Source of the DNA: Buchnera aphidicola (Macrosiphum gaurae)
GTDB lineage: Bacteria > Pseudomonadota > Gammaproteobacteria > Enterobacterales > Enterobacteriaceae
Length of the DNA stretch: 64,000 nt
Assembly (NCBI RefSeq): GCF_005080965.1
Contig: NZ_CP034867.1
Span: 186,001 to 250,000, forward strand
Direction of reading: 5' to 3'
Below, piece after piece: positions 50,599 to 61,639 of this stretch. Both the position numbers and the translations under genes were made by a program. The notes beneath the pieces were generated by a model. That model worked only from the letters and a program-made list of their open reading frames with translations. It was not told where the DNA came from and searched no databases. Within the stretch, counting starts at the first letter, position 1. The number at the start of each line of letters is the position of its first letter.

Positions 50599-52044
50599 TC
50601 ACTTTCTTATTTTTTTAATTAATATTTTATGCATTATTGTATCTATGTTTCCGGCACCTTGTATTAAAATAATATCATTTCCATTTAATTTAGAAACAAG
50701 AGCATCTAATATTAGATTATGATCAGAAATAAAAATTACATGATTTTTACCCGACTTTTTTATATCATTAAACAGTGAAAGACTATCTGCTCCAATAATA
50801 AATTCTTCATTTGCAGAATATACATTTAATATTAAAAGAATATCAACTTGAGATAAAATTTGAACAAAATCATGATATAAATTATATGTTCTTGTATAGC
50901 GATGGGGTTGAAATATCATTATCAAGTTTTTATTCGGCCAACTCATTCTTATTGTTTTAATAGTTTCAGATAATTCTGTTGGATGATGTCCATAATCATC
51001 TATTAACATGCAATTAGTATTATTGCTAATATCTTTTTGAATTGAAAGAAATCCTAGGAATTCAAATCTTCTACAAGTACCTTGAAATTTTTTTAATGAT
51101 GCAATTATATTATGACTTTTTACTCCCTCATGTATTGCGAGAGCAATAGCAGCTGCTGCATTTAATGCATTATGTCTACCAGGTATATTTAATGTTAAAT
51201 TTAATTTTTGTTTATTTTTGAAAACAATTTGAAAATTACCAAGAAAATCATTTTGTTTATAGCATGAAATGCGTACATCTGCATTTTTATTGAAACCATA
51301 TGTAATTACTTTGCATTTTATATTAGGCAAAATATCGCAAATAGCGCTGTTATCTATACACACTATAGCAGTTCCATATAATGGAATTTTTTTTAAAAAA
51401 ATTAGAAAAGTGTGCTTTAATTTTTCAAAACTATTGTCATAATGATCTATATGATCAATTTCAATATTAGTTATAATCACTATTTTTGGATTTAAATATA
51501 AAAGAGAAGCATCACTTTCATCTGCTTCTACAATAAAATAATGAGAAGAACCTAATTGCGCATGAGAATTAATTGATTTTATTAAACCACCATTAATGAC
51601 GGTAGGACGTAGACCACTTTCAATAAAAATATCAGAAATCATTGACGTTGTAGTAGTTTTTCCATGCGTGCCAGAAATCGCTATTCCGTATTTAAAATTC
51701 ATTAATATTTCAAGCATTTCTGCTCTTAATAATATAGGAATATTATTTTTTTTAGCAGCAATAATTTCTTTATTTTTTGATGAGATAGCACTAGATTTAA
51801 TAATAAAATCAATGTTTTGAATATTTTCTTTGGAATGTTTAAAATATATAGTTGCACCTAGACTAATTAACTTTTCTGTAATCAAATTTTTAAATAAATC
51901 AGAACCGCTAATTTTATATCCTAACTTTAATAAAATTAAAGCAATACCGACCATTCCTGTACCACCAATGCCAATAAAATGAATTTTTTTATTTTTTTTT
52001 TCAGAAATAAAAAAGTTAATTTTTTTTATATCTTTTACATTCAT
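50599..52044 (-). CDS. murC: UDP-N-acetylmuramate-L-alanine ligase
   Basis: Adds L-alanine to UDP-MurNAc, the first peptide-stem step. The Rossmann-like N-terminal loop [12 protein letters not shown], the ATP loop [11 protein letters not shown], and the C-domain segment [16 protein letters not shown] are diagnostic of MurC. It has 481 residues (E. coli 491). It lies between murG and ddlB in the order of the enterobacterial dcw cluster, 42 bases after murG. Confidence 0.97.
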   Translation of the reverse strand: MNVKDIKKINFFISEKKNKKIHFIGIGGTGMVGIALILLKLGYKISGSDLFKNLITEKLISLGATIYFKHSKENIQNIDFIIKSSAISSKNKEIIAAKKNNIPILLRAEMLEILMNFKYGIAISGTHGKTTTTSMISDIFIESGLRPTVINGGLIKSINSHAQLGSSHYFIVEADESDASLLYLNPKIVIITNIEIDHIDHYDNSFEKLKHTFLIFLKKIPLYGTAIVCIDNSAICDILPNIKCKVITYGFNKNADVRISCYKQNDFLGNFQIVFKNKQKLNLTLNIPGRHNALNAAAAIALAIHEGVKSHNIIASLKKFQGTCRRFEFLGFLSIQKDISNNTNCMLIDDYGHHPTELSETIKTIRMSWPNKNLIMIFQPHRYTRTYNLYHDFVQILSQVDILLILNVYSANEEFIIGADSLSLFNDIKKSGKNHVIFISDHNLILDALVSKLNGNDIILIQGAGNIDTIMHKILIKKIRK

Positions 52045-52086
52045 ACTTTGATCTTTTTAATTTTAATATGTTTAAATATGTAAGAT

Positions 52087-53151
52087 TTATGTTTTTTTAA
52101 CAACATTATTAATGATATTGAAAATATTCAACATGGAATCACGAATACCGAGAGAAAAAGCTTTTTCTGCCATAATCAATAGTTTATCTCTATTGAGCGA
52201 ATTAAGTATATTAACTATTAACGTAGTATTAAAATTTGATTGATCAATTATTTTTGCAGCACCAATAGATTCTAAATTTTCTGCATTTCGATGTTGTTGT
52301 TTATCTTTATGTGGATAAGGTATAAAAATAGCAGCAATTCCCACTATAGATATTTCACTTACAGTTAATGCTCCAGAACGACAAATAATTATATCAGCCC
52401 ATTCGTATGCAGAAGCTATATTTTTTATAAAACAGGTAATTATAAATTGATTTAATTGCAATTTTTGATATTTTTTTTTAGTTTTTTCTAATTCATAATT
52501 CCCTGTTTGATGCCAAATAATAATTTTTTTCTTTAATAAAAATAATACTTCAGGTAATATGTAATTTAAAATTGATGATCCTTGACTACCACCAATAACT
52601 AATACCCGTAAAAGACCTTTTCTGTTTTTAAAACGATTGATAGGAGGACTAATATTTATAATGCTTTCACGAACTGGATTGCCGACTACTTCTGCATTTT
52701 TTAAAACCCCAGGATATGCCTGCATATTCTTTGTGGATATTTTAGAAAGCCATCGATTTGTAATTCCTGCGATTTTATTTTGTTCATGTAAAAGAAATGG
52801 GATTTTGCAATTCCAAGCAGCAATTCCCCCTGGACCAGATACATACCCCCCCATTCCTAATATGATATCTGGAGACCAATTTTTTATTATTTTTTTAACA
52901 TCATAATAGGCACGTAGTATATACATTGGTGAAAAAATTAAGTTTTTTAAGGTAGTATTACGCAATCCCTTAATTTTAATATAATGAAGTTTAATACCAT
53001 ATTGAGGTATAATTTTAGATTCTATACTATTTCTTGTTCCTATCCATTTAACACACCATCCTTTTTTAATCAAATAACGTGCTATAGTTAGCCCCGGAAA
53101 AACATGACCACCACTTCCACCTGCCATAATTATTATTTTTTTAGTAATCAT
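52087..53151 (-). CDS. murG: Undecaprenyl-PP-MurNAc-pentapeptide GlcNAc transferase
   Basis: Peripheral membrane glycosyltransferase (GT28) that converts lipid I to lipid II. The N-terminal [12 protein letters not shown] loop, [14 protein letters not shown] and the donor-binding VIGGSQGS segment are clear, as is [11 protein letters not shown]. It has 354 residues (E. coli 355). Its ATG overlaps the ftsW stop as ATGA, indicating translational coupling. Confidence 0.97.
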   Translation of the reverse strand: MITKKIIIMAGGSGGHVFPGLTIARYLIKKGWCVKWIGTRNSIESKIIPQYGIKLHYIKIKGLRNTTLKNLIFSPMYILRAYYDVKKIIKNWSPDIILGMGGYVSGPGGIAAWNCKIPFLLHEQNKIAGITNRWLSKISTKNMQAYPGVLKNAEVVGNPVRESIINISPPINRFKNRKGLLRVLVIGGSQGSSILNYILPEVLFLLKKKIIIWHQTGNYELEKTKKKYQKLQLNQFIITCFIKNIASAYEWADIIICRSGALTVSEISIVGIAAIFIPYPHKDKQQHRNAENLESIGAAKIIDQSNFNTTLIVNILNSLNRDKLLIMAEKAFSLGIRDSMLNIFNIINNVVKKT

Positions 53152-54344
53152 TTAGGTCCTCTAGGAAATGCTTGTGATGTTCTTAATCTCATTTCAAAAT
53201 CTATTCTTAAAAGAAAAAAAATGGCTATTGCATTTATAATTAAACTAGATCCACCATAACTAATAAATGGTAGGGTTAAACCTTTAGTTGGTAAAATGCC
53301 AGTAACAGCACCAACATTAATGAATGTTTGAAAACTAAACCAAACACCAATAGAACATGCCAAAAAACCTGAAAAAATTTGATTTTTCTTTAAAGCTTGT
53401 TGTCCAATATACATGGCACGAAAAGCAATAGTAAAAATTATTAACAATATTAAAAAACAACCAATATAACCCAATTCTTCACCTATAATAGAAAATATAA
53501 AATCACTGTGTGCATCAGGTAAATAATTTAGTTTTTGTATTGAATTACCCAAACCTTGTCCTAAAAAATTACCACGACCTAATGCTATTAATGATTGTAT
53601 TAGTTGATATCCATTTCCAAATGGATCTTTCCAAGGATTCCAAAAAGATAAAACTCTTTTAGCACGATACGGTTCTAGCAATATTAATGAAATTACTATT
53701 AATAAACTCATTGTGATAATTATAGAAAATTGTCCTATTTTAGCACCAGAAATAAACAAAAGAGATAAAGTAGTAAAAAAAAGTACAATAACAGTGCCTA
53801 AATCAGGTTCTGCTAATAGAAGAATAGATTGTATTGTAATAATACTCATGGGTTTTAAAAATCCCCAGAAATTATTACGTACTTCATTAGATTTTCGTGA
53901 CAAATAACTAGATATATAACAGAAAGAAGAAATTTTACATATTTCAGAGGGTTGTATATGTAAGAAACCTATACTTATCCATCGAAAAGATCCATGTATT
54001 GAATGACCTGCTAGTAATACAAAAATTAGTAATAAAATTGAAATTATTAATATAATATTACTATTTTCGTTCCAGAAAATAATTGGTGTGCGCAAAAAAA
54101 TAAAAGATAATAAAAATATTAAAAAAAAATAAAATATTTCTCTTTTTATGAAAAAAAAAGGATTATGATATATATTTTGACTTATAGAAATCGACGTGGA
54201 CATAACCATAATTAATCCAATAGAAAACAAACTTAAAGTCAGCCATAACAATAGACGGTCATATAGTATAAAAATATAATCTTTTTTATCATGATGTTCT
54301 GCAATATTTTTTTCATTTTTTAAATTTTTTTCTTGTAAGTACAT
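53148..54344 (-). CDS. ftsW: Lipid II polymerase FtsW
   Basis: SEDS-family septal peptidoglycan glycosyltransferase with about ten membrane segments. Conserved features include [14 protein letters not shown], the Asp-bearing [10 protein letters not shown] and the C-terminal [11 protein letters not shown]. The ATG at 54344 is preceded by AAAGGA and overlaps the murD stop by one base (TGATG); a TTG one codon earlier is rejected. It has 398 residues (E. coli 414), with a shortened C-terminus. It works with FtsI, encoded five genes upstream in the cluster. Confidence 0.96.
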   Translation of the reverse strand: MYLQEKNLKNEKNIAEHHDKKDYIFILYDRLLLWLTLSLFSIGLIMVMSTSISISQNIYHNPFFFIKREIFYFFLIFLLSFIFLRTPIIFWNENSNIILIISILLLIFVLLAGHSIHGSFRWISIGFLHIQPSEICKISSFCYISSYLSRKSNEVRNNFWGFLKPMSIITIQSILLLAEPDLGTVIVLFFTTLSLLFISGAKIGQFSIIITMSLLIVISLILLEPYRAKRVLSFWNPWKDPFGNGYQLIQSLIALGRGNFLGQGLGNSIQKLNYLPDAHSDFIFSIIGEELGYIGCFLILLIIFTIAFRAMYIGQQALKKNQIFSGFLACSIGVWFSFQTFINVGAVTGILPTKGLTLPFISYGGSSLIINAIAIFFLLRIDFEMRLRTSQAFPRGPK

Positions 54345-55663
54345 CAAGTTATTTCCTTTATTAATTTTATAAAAAAATTACCTCTCTCTTCAAAATTAGA
54401 AAATTGATCTAAACTACTGCATCCAGGAGATAAAAGCACTGTGTCACCTGATTTAACTTGTTTTAAAATTAATATTATTGCTTTTTCTAAAGTTTCAACA
54501 TAAATAGATTTTTTCTTGTATATTTTTGATAGTTTAATACCATCTTTTCCAAAACAGTAAATTTTTATTTTTAATTTTTTAAAATATATTTTTAGTGCGT
54601 TAAAATTTGCAAACTTGCTGTCTCCACCTAATAATAATCGTATTTTTCCAGATGTTTTTATAGATTTTAAAGCAACTATAGTACTATTCACATTTGTAGA
54701 TTTAGAATCATTTATCCAACTTATACCTTTTTCATATTTAATTATTTGACACCGATGTGGTAAGTTTGAGAAATTTTTAAGTGTATTTATTGCAGAACTT
54801 CTAGGAAATTTCATTGCATCTGAAATAGCAATAGAGACTAATACATTATTATAATTGTGATCACCAGATAATAATATTTCATTAGTATTCAATATTTTTT
54901 TATTTTTAAAAAATAAAATAGCATCATTATGTTTATAAGAGATGTAATAATCACTTTGACTTGTTCCAAAACTAACCCAAGTTTTTGTTTTGTTGTCAAC
55001 AAGATTATTTAATTTATCGTTAGAATTAACGATACAAATTTCTGCTTGTTTATAAATAGATATTTTAGTATTTTTGTATTGTTGAAATCCTTGGGGATAC
55101 CTATTTATATGATCTTCAGTGATATTAAGAATAACTGCTATTTTTGATTTTAAAGTAAATGTATTTTCTAGTTGGAAACTAGATAGTTCTATTATGTATA
55201 AATCTACTTTTTTATCAAGCATTTTTAGAACAGGAAAACCAATATTTCCACCTAAAGAAGCTTTGCAACCTGCGTTTTCCGCAATTTTTGCAATCATTGT
55301 AGATACTGTGCTTTTTCCATTAGTTCCTGTAATGGAAATGATCGGAACAGTCACTTCTCTAGCAAATAATTCAATATCACTGAGAATTTCAATTCCTAAT
55401 AAACGCGCTTTAATTAAAATAGGTTTAAATGAAGAAATTCCTGGGCTTATAATGATTAAATCTGATTCTAAAATCCATTTTTTTTTTAAACTTCCTAAAC
55501 TATATTCAATTTTTTGAGGAATTTTTTTTAAATTTATAGGATGTTCAGATTCATCAATAATTCTAGGTTTTATGCCTCTTCGTAAAAAAAAATTAAGAGA
55601 TGATATTCCTGTTAATCCCATACCTAAAATTAATATTTTTTTACCAAAATAATTATATGACAT
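54344..55663 (-). CDS. murD: UDP-N-acetylmuramoylalanine-D-glutamate ligase
   Basis: Adds D-glutamate to UDP-MurNAc-L-Ala. The ATP loop [23 protein letters not shown], and [13 protein letters not shown] are MurD signatures; the N-terminus [12 protein letters not shown] binds UDP. The ATG at 55663 overlaps the mraY stop by one base, and the upstream in-frame GTG and TTG codons are not needed. It has 439 residues (E. coli 438). It is part of the coupled block mraY-murD-ftsW-murG. Confidence 0.96.
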   Translation of the reverse strand: MSYNYFGKKILILGMGLTGISSLNFFLRRGIKPRIIDESEHPINLKKIPQKIEYSLGSLKKKWILESDLIIISPGISSFKPILIKARLLGIEILSDIELFAREVTVPIISITGTNGKSTVSTMIAKIAENAGCKASLGGNIGFPVLKMLDKKVDLYIIELSSFQLENTFTLKSKIAVILNITEDHINRYPQGFQQYKNTKISIYKQAEICIVNSNDKLNNLVDNKTKTWVSFGTSQSDYYISYKHNDAILFFKNKKILNTNEILLSGDHNYNNVLVSIAISDAMKFPRSSAINTLKNFSNLPHRCQIIKYEKGISWINDSKSTNVNSTIVALKSIKTSGKIRLLLGGDSKFANFNALKIYFKKLKIKIYCFGKDGIKLSKIYKKKSIYVETLEKAIILILKQVKSGDTVLLSPGCSSLDQFSNFEERGNFFIKLIKEIT

Positions 55664-56736
55664 CAACACACCTTTAAAGAAATAAGACCTATTAATAGTA
55701 ATATTAATGAAATAATCCAGAATCTTACAACAATCAAAGGTTCTAATATTCCCTTAATTTCATAGTGGTGGTGAATTGGGGCCATTTTAAAAATTCTTTT
55801 TCTTCTAATTTTAAATGACATTATTTGCATAATAACAGATATTGTTTCAAAAACAAAAACCCCACCCATGATAATTAGCAGCAATTCTTGATGCAATAAT
55901 ATTGCTATAGTTCCTAAAGAACCACCTAATGATAAGGATCCGACATCTCCCATAAATACCTTGGCTGGATAGCTATTAAACCATAAAAAACCTAATCCTG
56001 ATCCAATAATTGCCATACATAATATAGCTAATTCCTCTGAATTTTTTACATAATGAATATGCAAAAAATTAGAATTGTTTATATTTTCACTAAATAAAGA
56101 TATTAATGCAAAAGCACAAGCTAAAAAAACTACAGGCATAATAGCTAAACCATCTAATCCATCTGTAATGTTAACGGCATTGCTAGTTCCAACTATTACG
56201 AAATAACAAAGAAATATATATAAATAATTCATTTCAAAAGAATTTTTTATATAAAAAGGAATCATTAATTGAGTAGGAATAATACTTTGATTATTAGCAT
56301 TCATTATAGAAATAAATATAAAAGCAAAAATAGATAAAAAAAAATATTTCCATTTTAATGTTAATCCTTTAGAATTTTTGTATTTTATTTTTTTATAATC
56401 ATCTATTAAACCTATGATACCATATCCTATTAATATAATAATAACATACCAAATATAGATATTAGATAAATTACAATATAATATCGTCGAAAATAATATA
56501 GAAGAAATTATAAAAATTCCACCCATAGTAGGTGTTTCATTTTTTAATCGGTGTGTTTTCGGTCCGTTTTCTCGTATTATTTGATATTTTTTTAATTTTT
56601 TAAAGTGATATATGAAATGTGGTCCAAGATATAAATTAATAAAAAAAGAACTTAATAAACTAAATATTGCACGATATGGAACATAATAAAAAATGTTTAA
56701 ATGAAAATTGAAGTACTCATTAAATAAAACTAACAT
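55663..56736 (-). CDS. mraY: Phospho-MurNAc-pentapeptide transferase
   Basis: Polytopic membrane enzyme making lipid I from UDP-MurNAc-pentapeptide and undecaprenyl phosphate. Conserved motifs are [18 protein letters not shown] (the Asp pair), [25 protein letters not shown] and MAPIHHHYE. It has 357 residues (E. coli 360), starting MLVLF at 56736. Its start overlaps the 3' end of murF by 17 bases. Confidence 0.97.
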   Translation of the reverse strand: MLVLFNEYFNFHLNIFYYVPYRAIFSLLSSFFINLYLGPHFIYHFKKLKKYQIIRENGPKTHRLKNETPTMGGIFIISSILFSTILYCNLSNIYIWYVIIILIGYGIIGLIDDYKKIKYKNSKGLTLKWKYFFLSIFAFIFISIMNANNQSIIPTQLMIPFYIKNSFEMNYLYIFLCYFVIVGTSNAVNITDGLDGLAIMPVVFLACAFALISLFSENINNSNFLHIHYVKNSEELAILCMAIIGSGLGFLWFNSYPAKVFMGDVGSLSLGGSLGTIAILLHQELLLIIMGGVFVFETISVIMQIMSFKIRRKRIFKMAPIHHHYEIKGILEPLIVVRFWIISLILLLIGLISLKVC

Positions 56737-58095
56737 TTTTTTTACTCTCCTTGATAAGCTCTTCTACTACTTCTTCCATTTTTGCACTACGAGATCCTTT
56801 GATTAATATTGTTATTTTTTCTTTCTTTAAAAAAAAATATTTTAAAGATTCGCATAATTTTTTTTTAGTATAAAAATGTTTGCCGTTATTAAAAACCGTA
56901 GTAATTTGATTGCTTATGTTTCCGATACTAAAAATTTTGTTAATTTTAGATAAATTAGCAGTGTTTCCTATCATTTTATGATACAAAATGCTATTTTCTC
57001 CTAATTCAGCCATGTCTCCGGTAACTAATATTTTGTATCCTGGCATTTTTTCTAATACTTTTATTGCTGAAATCATAGATGAAACGTTAGAGTTGTAAGT
57101 ATCATCAATTAAAATTTTATTAGGTTCTAATATAATTGATTCTAATCTTCTTGAAACAAGAGGAGTTTCTAATAGTCCTATTTTTATTTGTTTTAATGGT
57201 ATTTTAAGTGCGAAAGAAAGAGCACTGGCTGCTAATGCATTAGATATATTTTGATAACCTAAAAATGGTAAGGAAATATTTATTTTTCCGCATGGTGTAT
57301 GCATTGTAAAAGATGTGCCATATACATAAATTTTAATATTACTACAAAAAAAATCGCTATATTTTTTTTTTTAATGGAAAAAAATATAATTTTATTTTTT
57401 TTTATATCTTTCTTCCATTGTGAAAGATGATGACTATCTAAATTAATAACAACTATTCCCTTAGGTTTTAATCCAGTCAGTATTTCTGATTTTGCTTGAG
57501 ATACTCCTAATAACGATTTGAATCCTTTTAAGTGAGCAAAATGAATATTATTAATCAATATAATCTCTGGTTGACTAATACTACTAGTATAAGCAATTTC
57601 ACCTGGTTTATTTGCTCCTAATTCAATTACAGCATATTTATGTTTTTTTGTTAACTGTAATAACGTCATAGGTACGCCAATATTGTTGTTTGAATTATCA
57701 ATAGTAGATATCGTATTTCCATTTTTTCTTAGTATAGATGCTGTCATTTCTTTTACTGATGTTTTTCCACAAGAACCAGTGATAGCTAAGACTTTTACGT
57801 TAGTTTTTTTACGAATCCAGCTAGAAATTTGACCTAAAGCAATAGATGTATTTTTTACTATGATATATGAGACATAAGAATTTATGTTGTTTTGTGTGAT
57901 AAAAGCAGAACAACCTTTTTTGATGGCATCGTTTATAAAAATATGTGCATCAAATTTTTTTCCTATTAAAGCAACAAAAAGACAACCTGGAACAATTTTT
58001 TTAGAATCAATTACAATCTGATCTATTAAAAAATCTGTTCCATGTAGTTTTCCATTAGTAATTAAAGCAATTTTTTTTAATGATAAAGAAATCAT
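56720..58095 (-). pseudogene. murF: UDP-MurNAc-tripeptide D-alanyl-D-alanine ligase MurF, split in an A11 tract
   Basis: Adds the D-Ala-D-Ala made by DdlB to the UDP-MurNAc-tripeptide. From the ATG at 58095 the frame encodes the N-domain and the ATP loop ITGSCGKTSVKE, then shifts at eleven A (57362-57372) and ends at 57280. The rest (SDFFCSNIKIYVYGTS, then LGYQNISNALAA, DDTYNSNVSSM, GDMAELGENS, KGSRSAKMEEVV) continues in the next frame to 56720. One added A restores about 459 residues in the E. coli arrangement. The murE stop overlaps its ATG. No residues seem lost, so rescue by slippage is plausible. DdlB, its substrate supplier, is broken the same way. Confidence 0.93.
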
Positions 58096-59585
58096 ATCTT
58101 TTTTTCCAATAAGTTTAAGACTATTTTTTTATCTGAATAATTGATATATCTATTTCGAATTACTTGTTTTTCTTCATGTCCTTTTCCAGCTATCAAGATT
58201 ATATGGTTATATTTTGCTTTATAATAAGCATAAGATATTGCTTTTTTTCTATTTTTAATAATGAGTATTCTTTTTTTATTTTTACAACCATTTAAAATGT
58301 CTTTGATGATTTTTTTTTCTTTTTCATTTCTTGGATTATCATTAGTAATAATGACTTTATCTGACATTTTTTCTGCAATCGCTCCCATAATAGAACGCTT
58401 TTTCTTATCCCTATCTCCTCCACATCCAAATATACACCATATGTAACTTGAGTAATGTAATCGAATGGCATCAAGTGTTTTTTTTAATGCATCCGGTGTA
58501 TGAGCATAATCAATAATAAAAGTTGGTTTTTTAATAAAAGTAAATATTTCCATTCGACCATGTACAGGTATTAATTTTGCGGATGTGCGAATCAGATCAG
58601 ATAAACTATAACCTAGTTCTAAAAGACAAGCTAATGATAACAAAAGGTTTGTTACATTAAAACGTCCAATTAAATGAGACAATATTTTACCTGTTCCCCA
58701 ACTTGATTCAAATGCAATAAGAACAGAACTATTAATATACTTAATATCAGTAGCATTTATCCATTTTGTAGAATATTTTTTTTGCTTAGGATTTTGAATT
58801 GTAACGGCTATTGTGTAGTAATCAAGCAGTTTTTTTAACCATATTTTTCCATATTTATCATCGGCATTTACTATGATCTTTTTTACTTTATGTGTACTAA
58901 ATAATAACCATTTTGCTGATTCATATTGTTTCATGTTTTGATGATAATCTAGATGATCTTGTGTAAGATTTGTAAAAATTGCAATATAAAAAGGCACTTC
59001 TTTAACACGATTTTGTATTAGGCCATGTGAAGAAACTTCCATAGTAACTAATTCAGCTTTTTTTTCTAGTGCTATAGATAAGAATAAATGAATAAAAATT
59101 GCGGAAGAAGTAGTGTTTTTTGTGGGATTTAAGGAATTGTAAAAACCGTTTCCTAAAGTTCCCATAGTTGCTGTTTTATTACCTAAAATTTCGCTCCATT
59201 GATTAATTAATTGTGTTACAGTTGTTTTTCCATTAGTACCAGTTACACCAATTATTTTTAATTTTTTGCCTGGTTCTTTATAAAAACGATTTGCTAACAT
59301 TGATATGTTTTCAGATAGTTTAAAAAAATATATTATCAGAACATTGTCAATGTATTTAAACATTCCATGATTTTCTTTTTTTTTAGTTTCACATAGAATT
59401 GCTGCTGATTGTTTTTGAATAGCTTCACAAATAAAATTACGTCCATCTTTTTTTATTCCTGGAACAGCTATAAATAAATCTCCTTGATTTATAGTTCTGC
59501 TATCCATATTTAAATTCAAAATATATTTATTTGGAATATTTTTAATCCATGGTGATAATAAATATTTTAAGCAAGTGCTATTCAT
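58092..59585 (-). CDS. murE: UDP-MurNAc-L-Ala-D-Glu:meso-diaminopimelate ligase
   Basis: Adds meso-diaminopimelate to the peptide stem. The ATP loop GVTGTNGKTTVTQ, the MEVSSHGL and FTNLTQDHLDYH segments, and the DNPRNE motif that marks diaminopimelate rather than lysine specificity are all present. It has 497 residues (E. coli 495). It ends in an ATGA overlap with murF. It lies 35 bases after ftsI. Confidence 0.97.
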   Translation of the reverse strand: MNSTCLKYLLSPWIKNIPNKYILNLNMDSRTINQGDLFIAVPGIKKDGRNFICEAIQKQSAAILCETKKKENHGMFKYIDNVLIIYFFKLSENISMLANRFYKEPGKKLKIIGVTGTNGKTTVTQLINQWSEILGNKTATMGTLGNGFYNSLNPTKNTTSSAIFIHLFLSIALEKKAELVTMEVSSHGLIQNRVKEVPFYIAIFTNLTQDHLDYHQNMKQYESAKWLLFSTHKVKKIIVNADDKYGKIWLKKLLDYYTIAVTIQNPKQKKYSTKWINATDIKYINSSVLIAFESSWGTGKILSHLIGRFNVTNLLLSLACLLELGYSLSDLIRTSAKLIPVHGRMEIFTFIKKPTFIIDYAHTPDALKKTLDAIRLHYSSYIWCIFGCGGDRDKKKRSIMGAIAEKMSDKVIITNDNPRNEKEKKIIKDILNGCKNKKRILIIKNRKKAISYAYYKAKYNHIILIAGKGHEEKQVIRNRYINYSDKKIVLNLLEKKI

Positions 59586-59620
59586 TTATTTCCTTTTGAC
59601 TCAATTTTCAAATCAGTATT

Positions 59621-61354
59621 TCAATTTAATAAATTGTCTGGTTTTATATTCATTTTTTTTAATACTAATGTCATTATATTACTAAAAACTGGAGCAGAAA
59701 CTGCACCTCCATAATATTTTTTTCCTTTAGGATTATCGATAACAATTATCAATGAAAATCTTGGATTACTAGCTGGTGCAATACCAGCGGTATAAGCTGT
59801 ATATTTTTTAATATAATATCCATGAATTCCTACTTTTTTTGCAGTTCCTGTTTTAATAGCAATACGATATCCTTTAACTGCTGCTTGAACACCTCCTCCT
59901 CCTGGTTTAGCAACACTCTCCATCATATTAATTACCTTTTGTACATATTTTTTGGGAAAAATTCTTTTTTCTTCTATTGGACGGCTCACTTTTATAATTG
60001 AAAGAGGCCGATATATTCCATAACTTCCAATAGTGGCATACAATCGAGCTAGCTGTAGAGGTGTTACCATTAGTCCATATCCAAAAGAGAAAGTAGCTTT
60101 ATCTAAATCAGACCAGTTTTTTTTTTTTGGCAAAAATCCGCTTTTTTCTCCAATTAGTCCTAGTTTAGTTGGTTGTCCTAATCCGAAATTAACATAACTA
60201 TCAATTAATTTTAAAATAGGCATAGATAGTGCGATTTTTGATACTCCCACATTACTAGATTTTTGTAATATTCCGGCTGTAGTAAGTTGTTCATGATAGG
60301 AAACATCTTTTATTTGATGTTTTTTAATAAAAAAAGGTTTTGTGTTAATGATTGAATTTTCTTGAATTAATCCTAGTTTTAATGCTTCCATAATTACTAT
60401 TGGTTTTACTGTTGATCCCGGTTCAAAAATATCTGTAACAGCTCTATTGCGTATATTTTTTTTTATCGTATGTCTCATATTATTAGGGTTGAATGCAGGA
60501 CTGTTTGCCATGGCTAGTACTTCTCCAGTTTTAATATCAATTAAAATAGCAGTTCCGGAATCAGCTTTATTTTTTTCAACCGCTTCATCTATTTTTTGAT
60601 ATACGATAGTTTGCAATTTAGTATCAATGCTGAGGGTCAAGTTATTAGATGCACTTTTATCAACTAAAGATATATTTTCAACGATTTGACCTTTATTATC
60701 TTTTCTTATTTTTCTTTTCCCTGGTTTTCCTGTTAAAAGTGCATTGAAACTTTTTTCTATACCTTCAATTCCTATTCCATCTATATTAGTTATTCCTATA
60801 AGTTGAGCTGCAATTTTTCCAAAAGGATAATATCTTTTTGATTCTTCTAACAAAAAAATACCAGGTAACTGTAAATTTTTGATATATTCTGAAATATCAG
60901 GATTGATTTGACGTGCTAAATAAATAAATTTTGATTTTTTGTAAGAATTTATATGAAAAATTATTTCTTTTAATGGAATAGATAGCGCTTCTGACAAAGC
61001 TTGCCAACGTTTATCATTATGAATATTTTTGGTATCTAGAATTACTGATGGATCTGCGCAAATAGCGTTTACTGATACAGTAACTGCTAGCGGATAACCT
61101 GATCGATCATTAATAATTCCTCTGGTACTCAGCAAAGATTGTATTCTTAATGTTCTACGATCTCCTTCTGTTATTAGCGCATTAGGATTGATGATTTGTA
61201 AAAAAATTACTCGTAGGGTCAAAATTATTAAGGATAAAAAAATAAAATTATATAATATAAAAAATCGCCAATTTATATAGTTTATTTTTTTTATTTTTTT
61301 TTCTTTAAAAAAGTTAAATCTTTCTTTATTGTACATTTTTGAATTGATGTCCAT
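59621..61354 (-). CDS. ftsI: Peptidoglycan D,D-transpeptidase FtsI (PBP3)
   Basis: Septal cross-linking enzyme with one N-terminal membrane segment (about residues 28-48). The transpeptidase motifs are in EPGSTVKPI (Ser and Lys), QKSSNVG and IKTGTAKK. About 577 residues from the ATG at 61354 (E. coli 588). The C-terminal part removed by processing in E. coli is missing. A run of twelve A (complement of 60117-60128) encodes PKKKN in frame, so this gene also carries a slippage-prone tract but is intact as sequenced. Confidence 0.96.
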   Translation of the reverse strand: MDINSKMYNKERFNFFKEKKIKKINYINWRFFILYNFIFLSLIILTLRVIFLQIINPNALITEGDRRTLRIQSLLSTRGIINDRSGYPLAVTVSVNAICADPSVILDTKNIHNDKRWQALSEALSIPLKEIIFHINSYKKSKFIYLARQINPDISEYIKNLQLPGIFLLEESKRYYPFGKIAAQLIGITNIDGIGIEGIEKSFNALLTGKPGKRKIRKDNKGQIVENISLVDKSASNNLTLSIDTKLQTIVYQKIDEAVEKNKADSGTAILIDIKTGEVLAMANSPAFNPNNMRHTIKKNIRNRAVTDIFEPGSTVKPIVIMEALKLGLIQENSIINTKPFFIKKHQIKDVSYHEQLTTAGILQKSSNVGVSKIALSMPILKLIDSYVNFGLGQPTKLGLIGEKSGFLPKKKNWSDLDKATFSFGYGLMVTPLQLARLYATIGSYGIYRPLSIIKVSRPIEEKRIFPKKYVQKVINMMESVAKPGGGGVQAAVKGYRIAIKTGTAKKVGIHGYYIKKYTAYTAGIAPASNPRFSLIIVIDNPKGKKYYGGAVSAPVFSNIMTLVLKKMNIKPDNLLN

Positions 61355-61383
61355 CAATTTACATTTTCTTTATTAAATAAAAA

Positions 61384-61637
61384 TTATCTTTCTTGAACTG
61401 TAGAATGAATAGATAAAGAATTTTTTTCAATTATTAAATTTCTCCATTCGTCGTTTTTTTCTTTTTTTTTAGAATAAGATTTTCTTCTTGACTAATTAAT
61501 ACACGAGTTTTATAAACTGTGATAACAACAAGACTGGCAGATAATATAATAGATATTAATAAAATTAAGTGAGCTTTTCCATATAAAAGCAAATCATTTT
61601 TAATTATTGTTGGTAAATCATAACGTTGAATTTTCAT
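61384..61637 (-). CDS. ftsL: Cell division protein FtsL, frameshifted in an A9 tract
   Basis: Bitopic divisome protein (FtsQLB subcomplex). The frame from 61637 encodes a short cytoplasmic part, one membrane segment (about residues 24-42) and VLISQEENLIL. It then shifts in nine A (61462-61470) and stops after 67 residues at 61434. In another frame the coiled-coil continues as NDEWRNLIIEKNSLSIHS, which matches EWRNLILEENAL of E. coli FtsL, and ends at the TAA at 61384-61386. One extra A restores an 84-residue protein with the same spacing as E. coli. An in-frame tail up to a TGA overlapping the ftsI ATG suggests the original end was later still. Confidence 0.88.
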
Positions 61638-61639
61638 AT

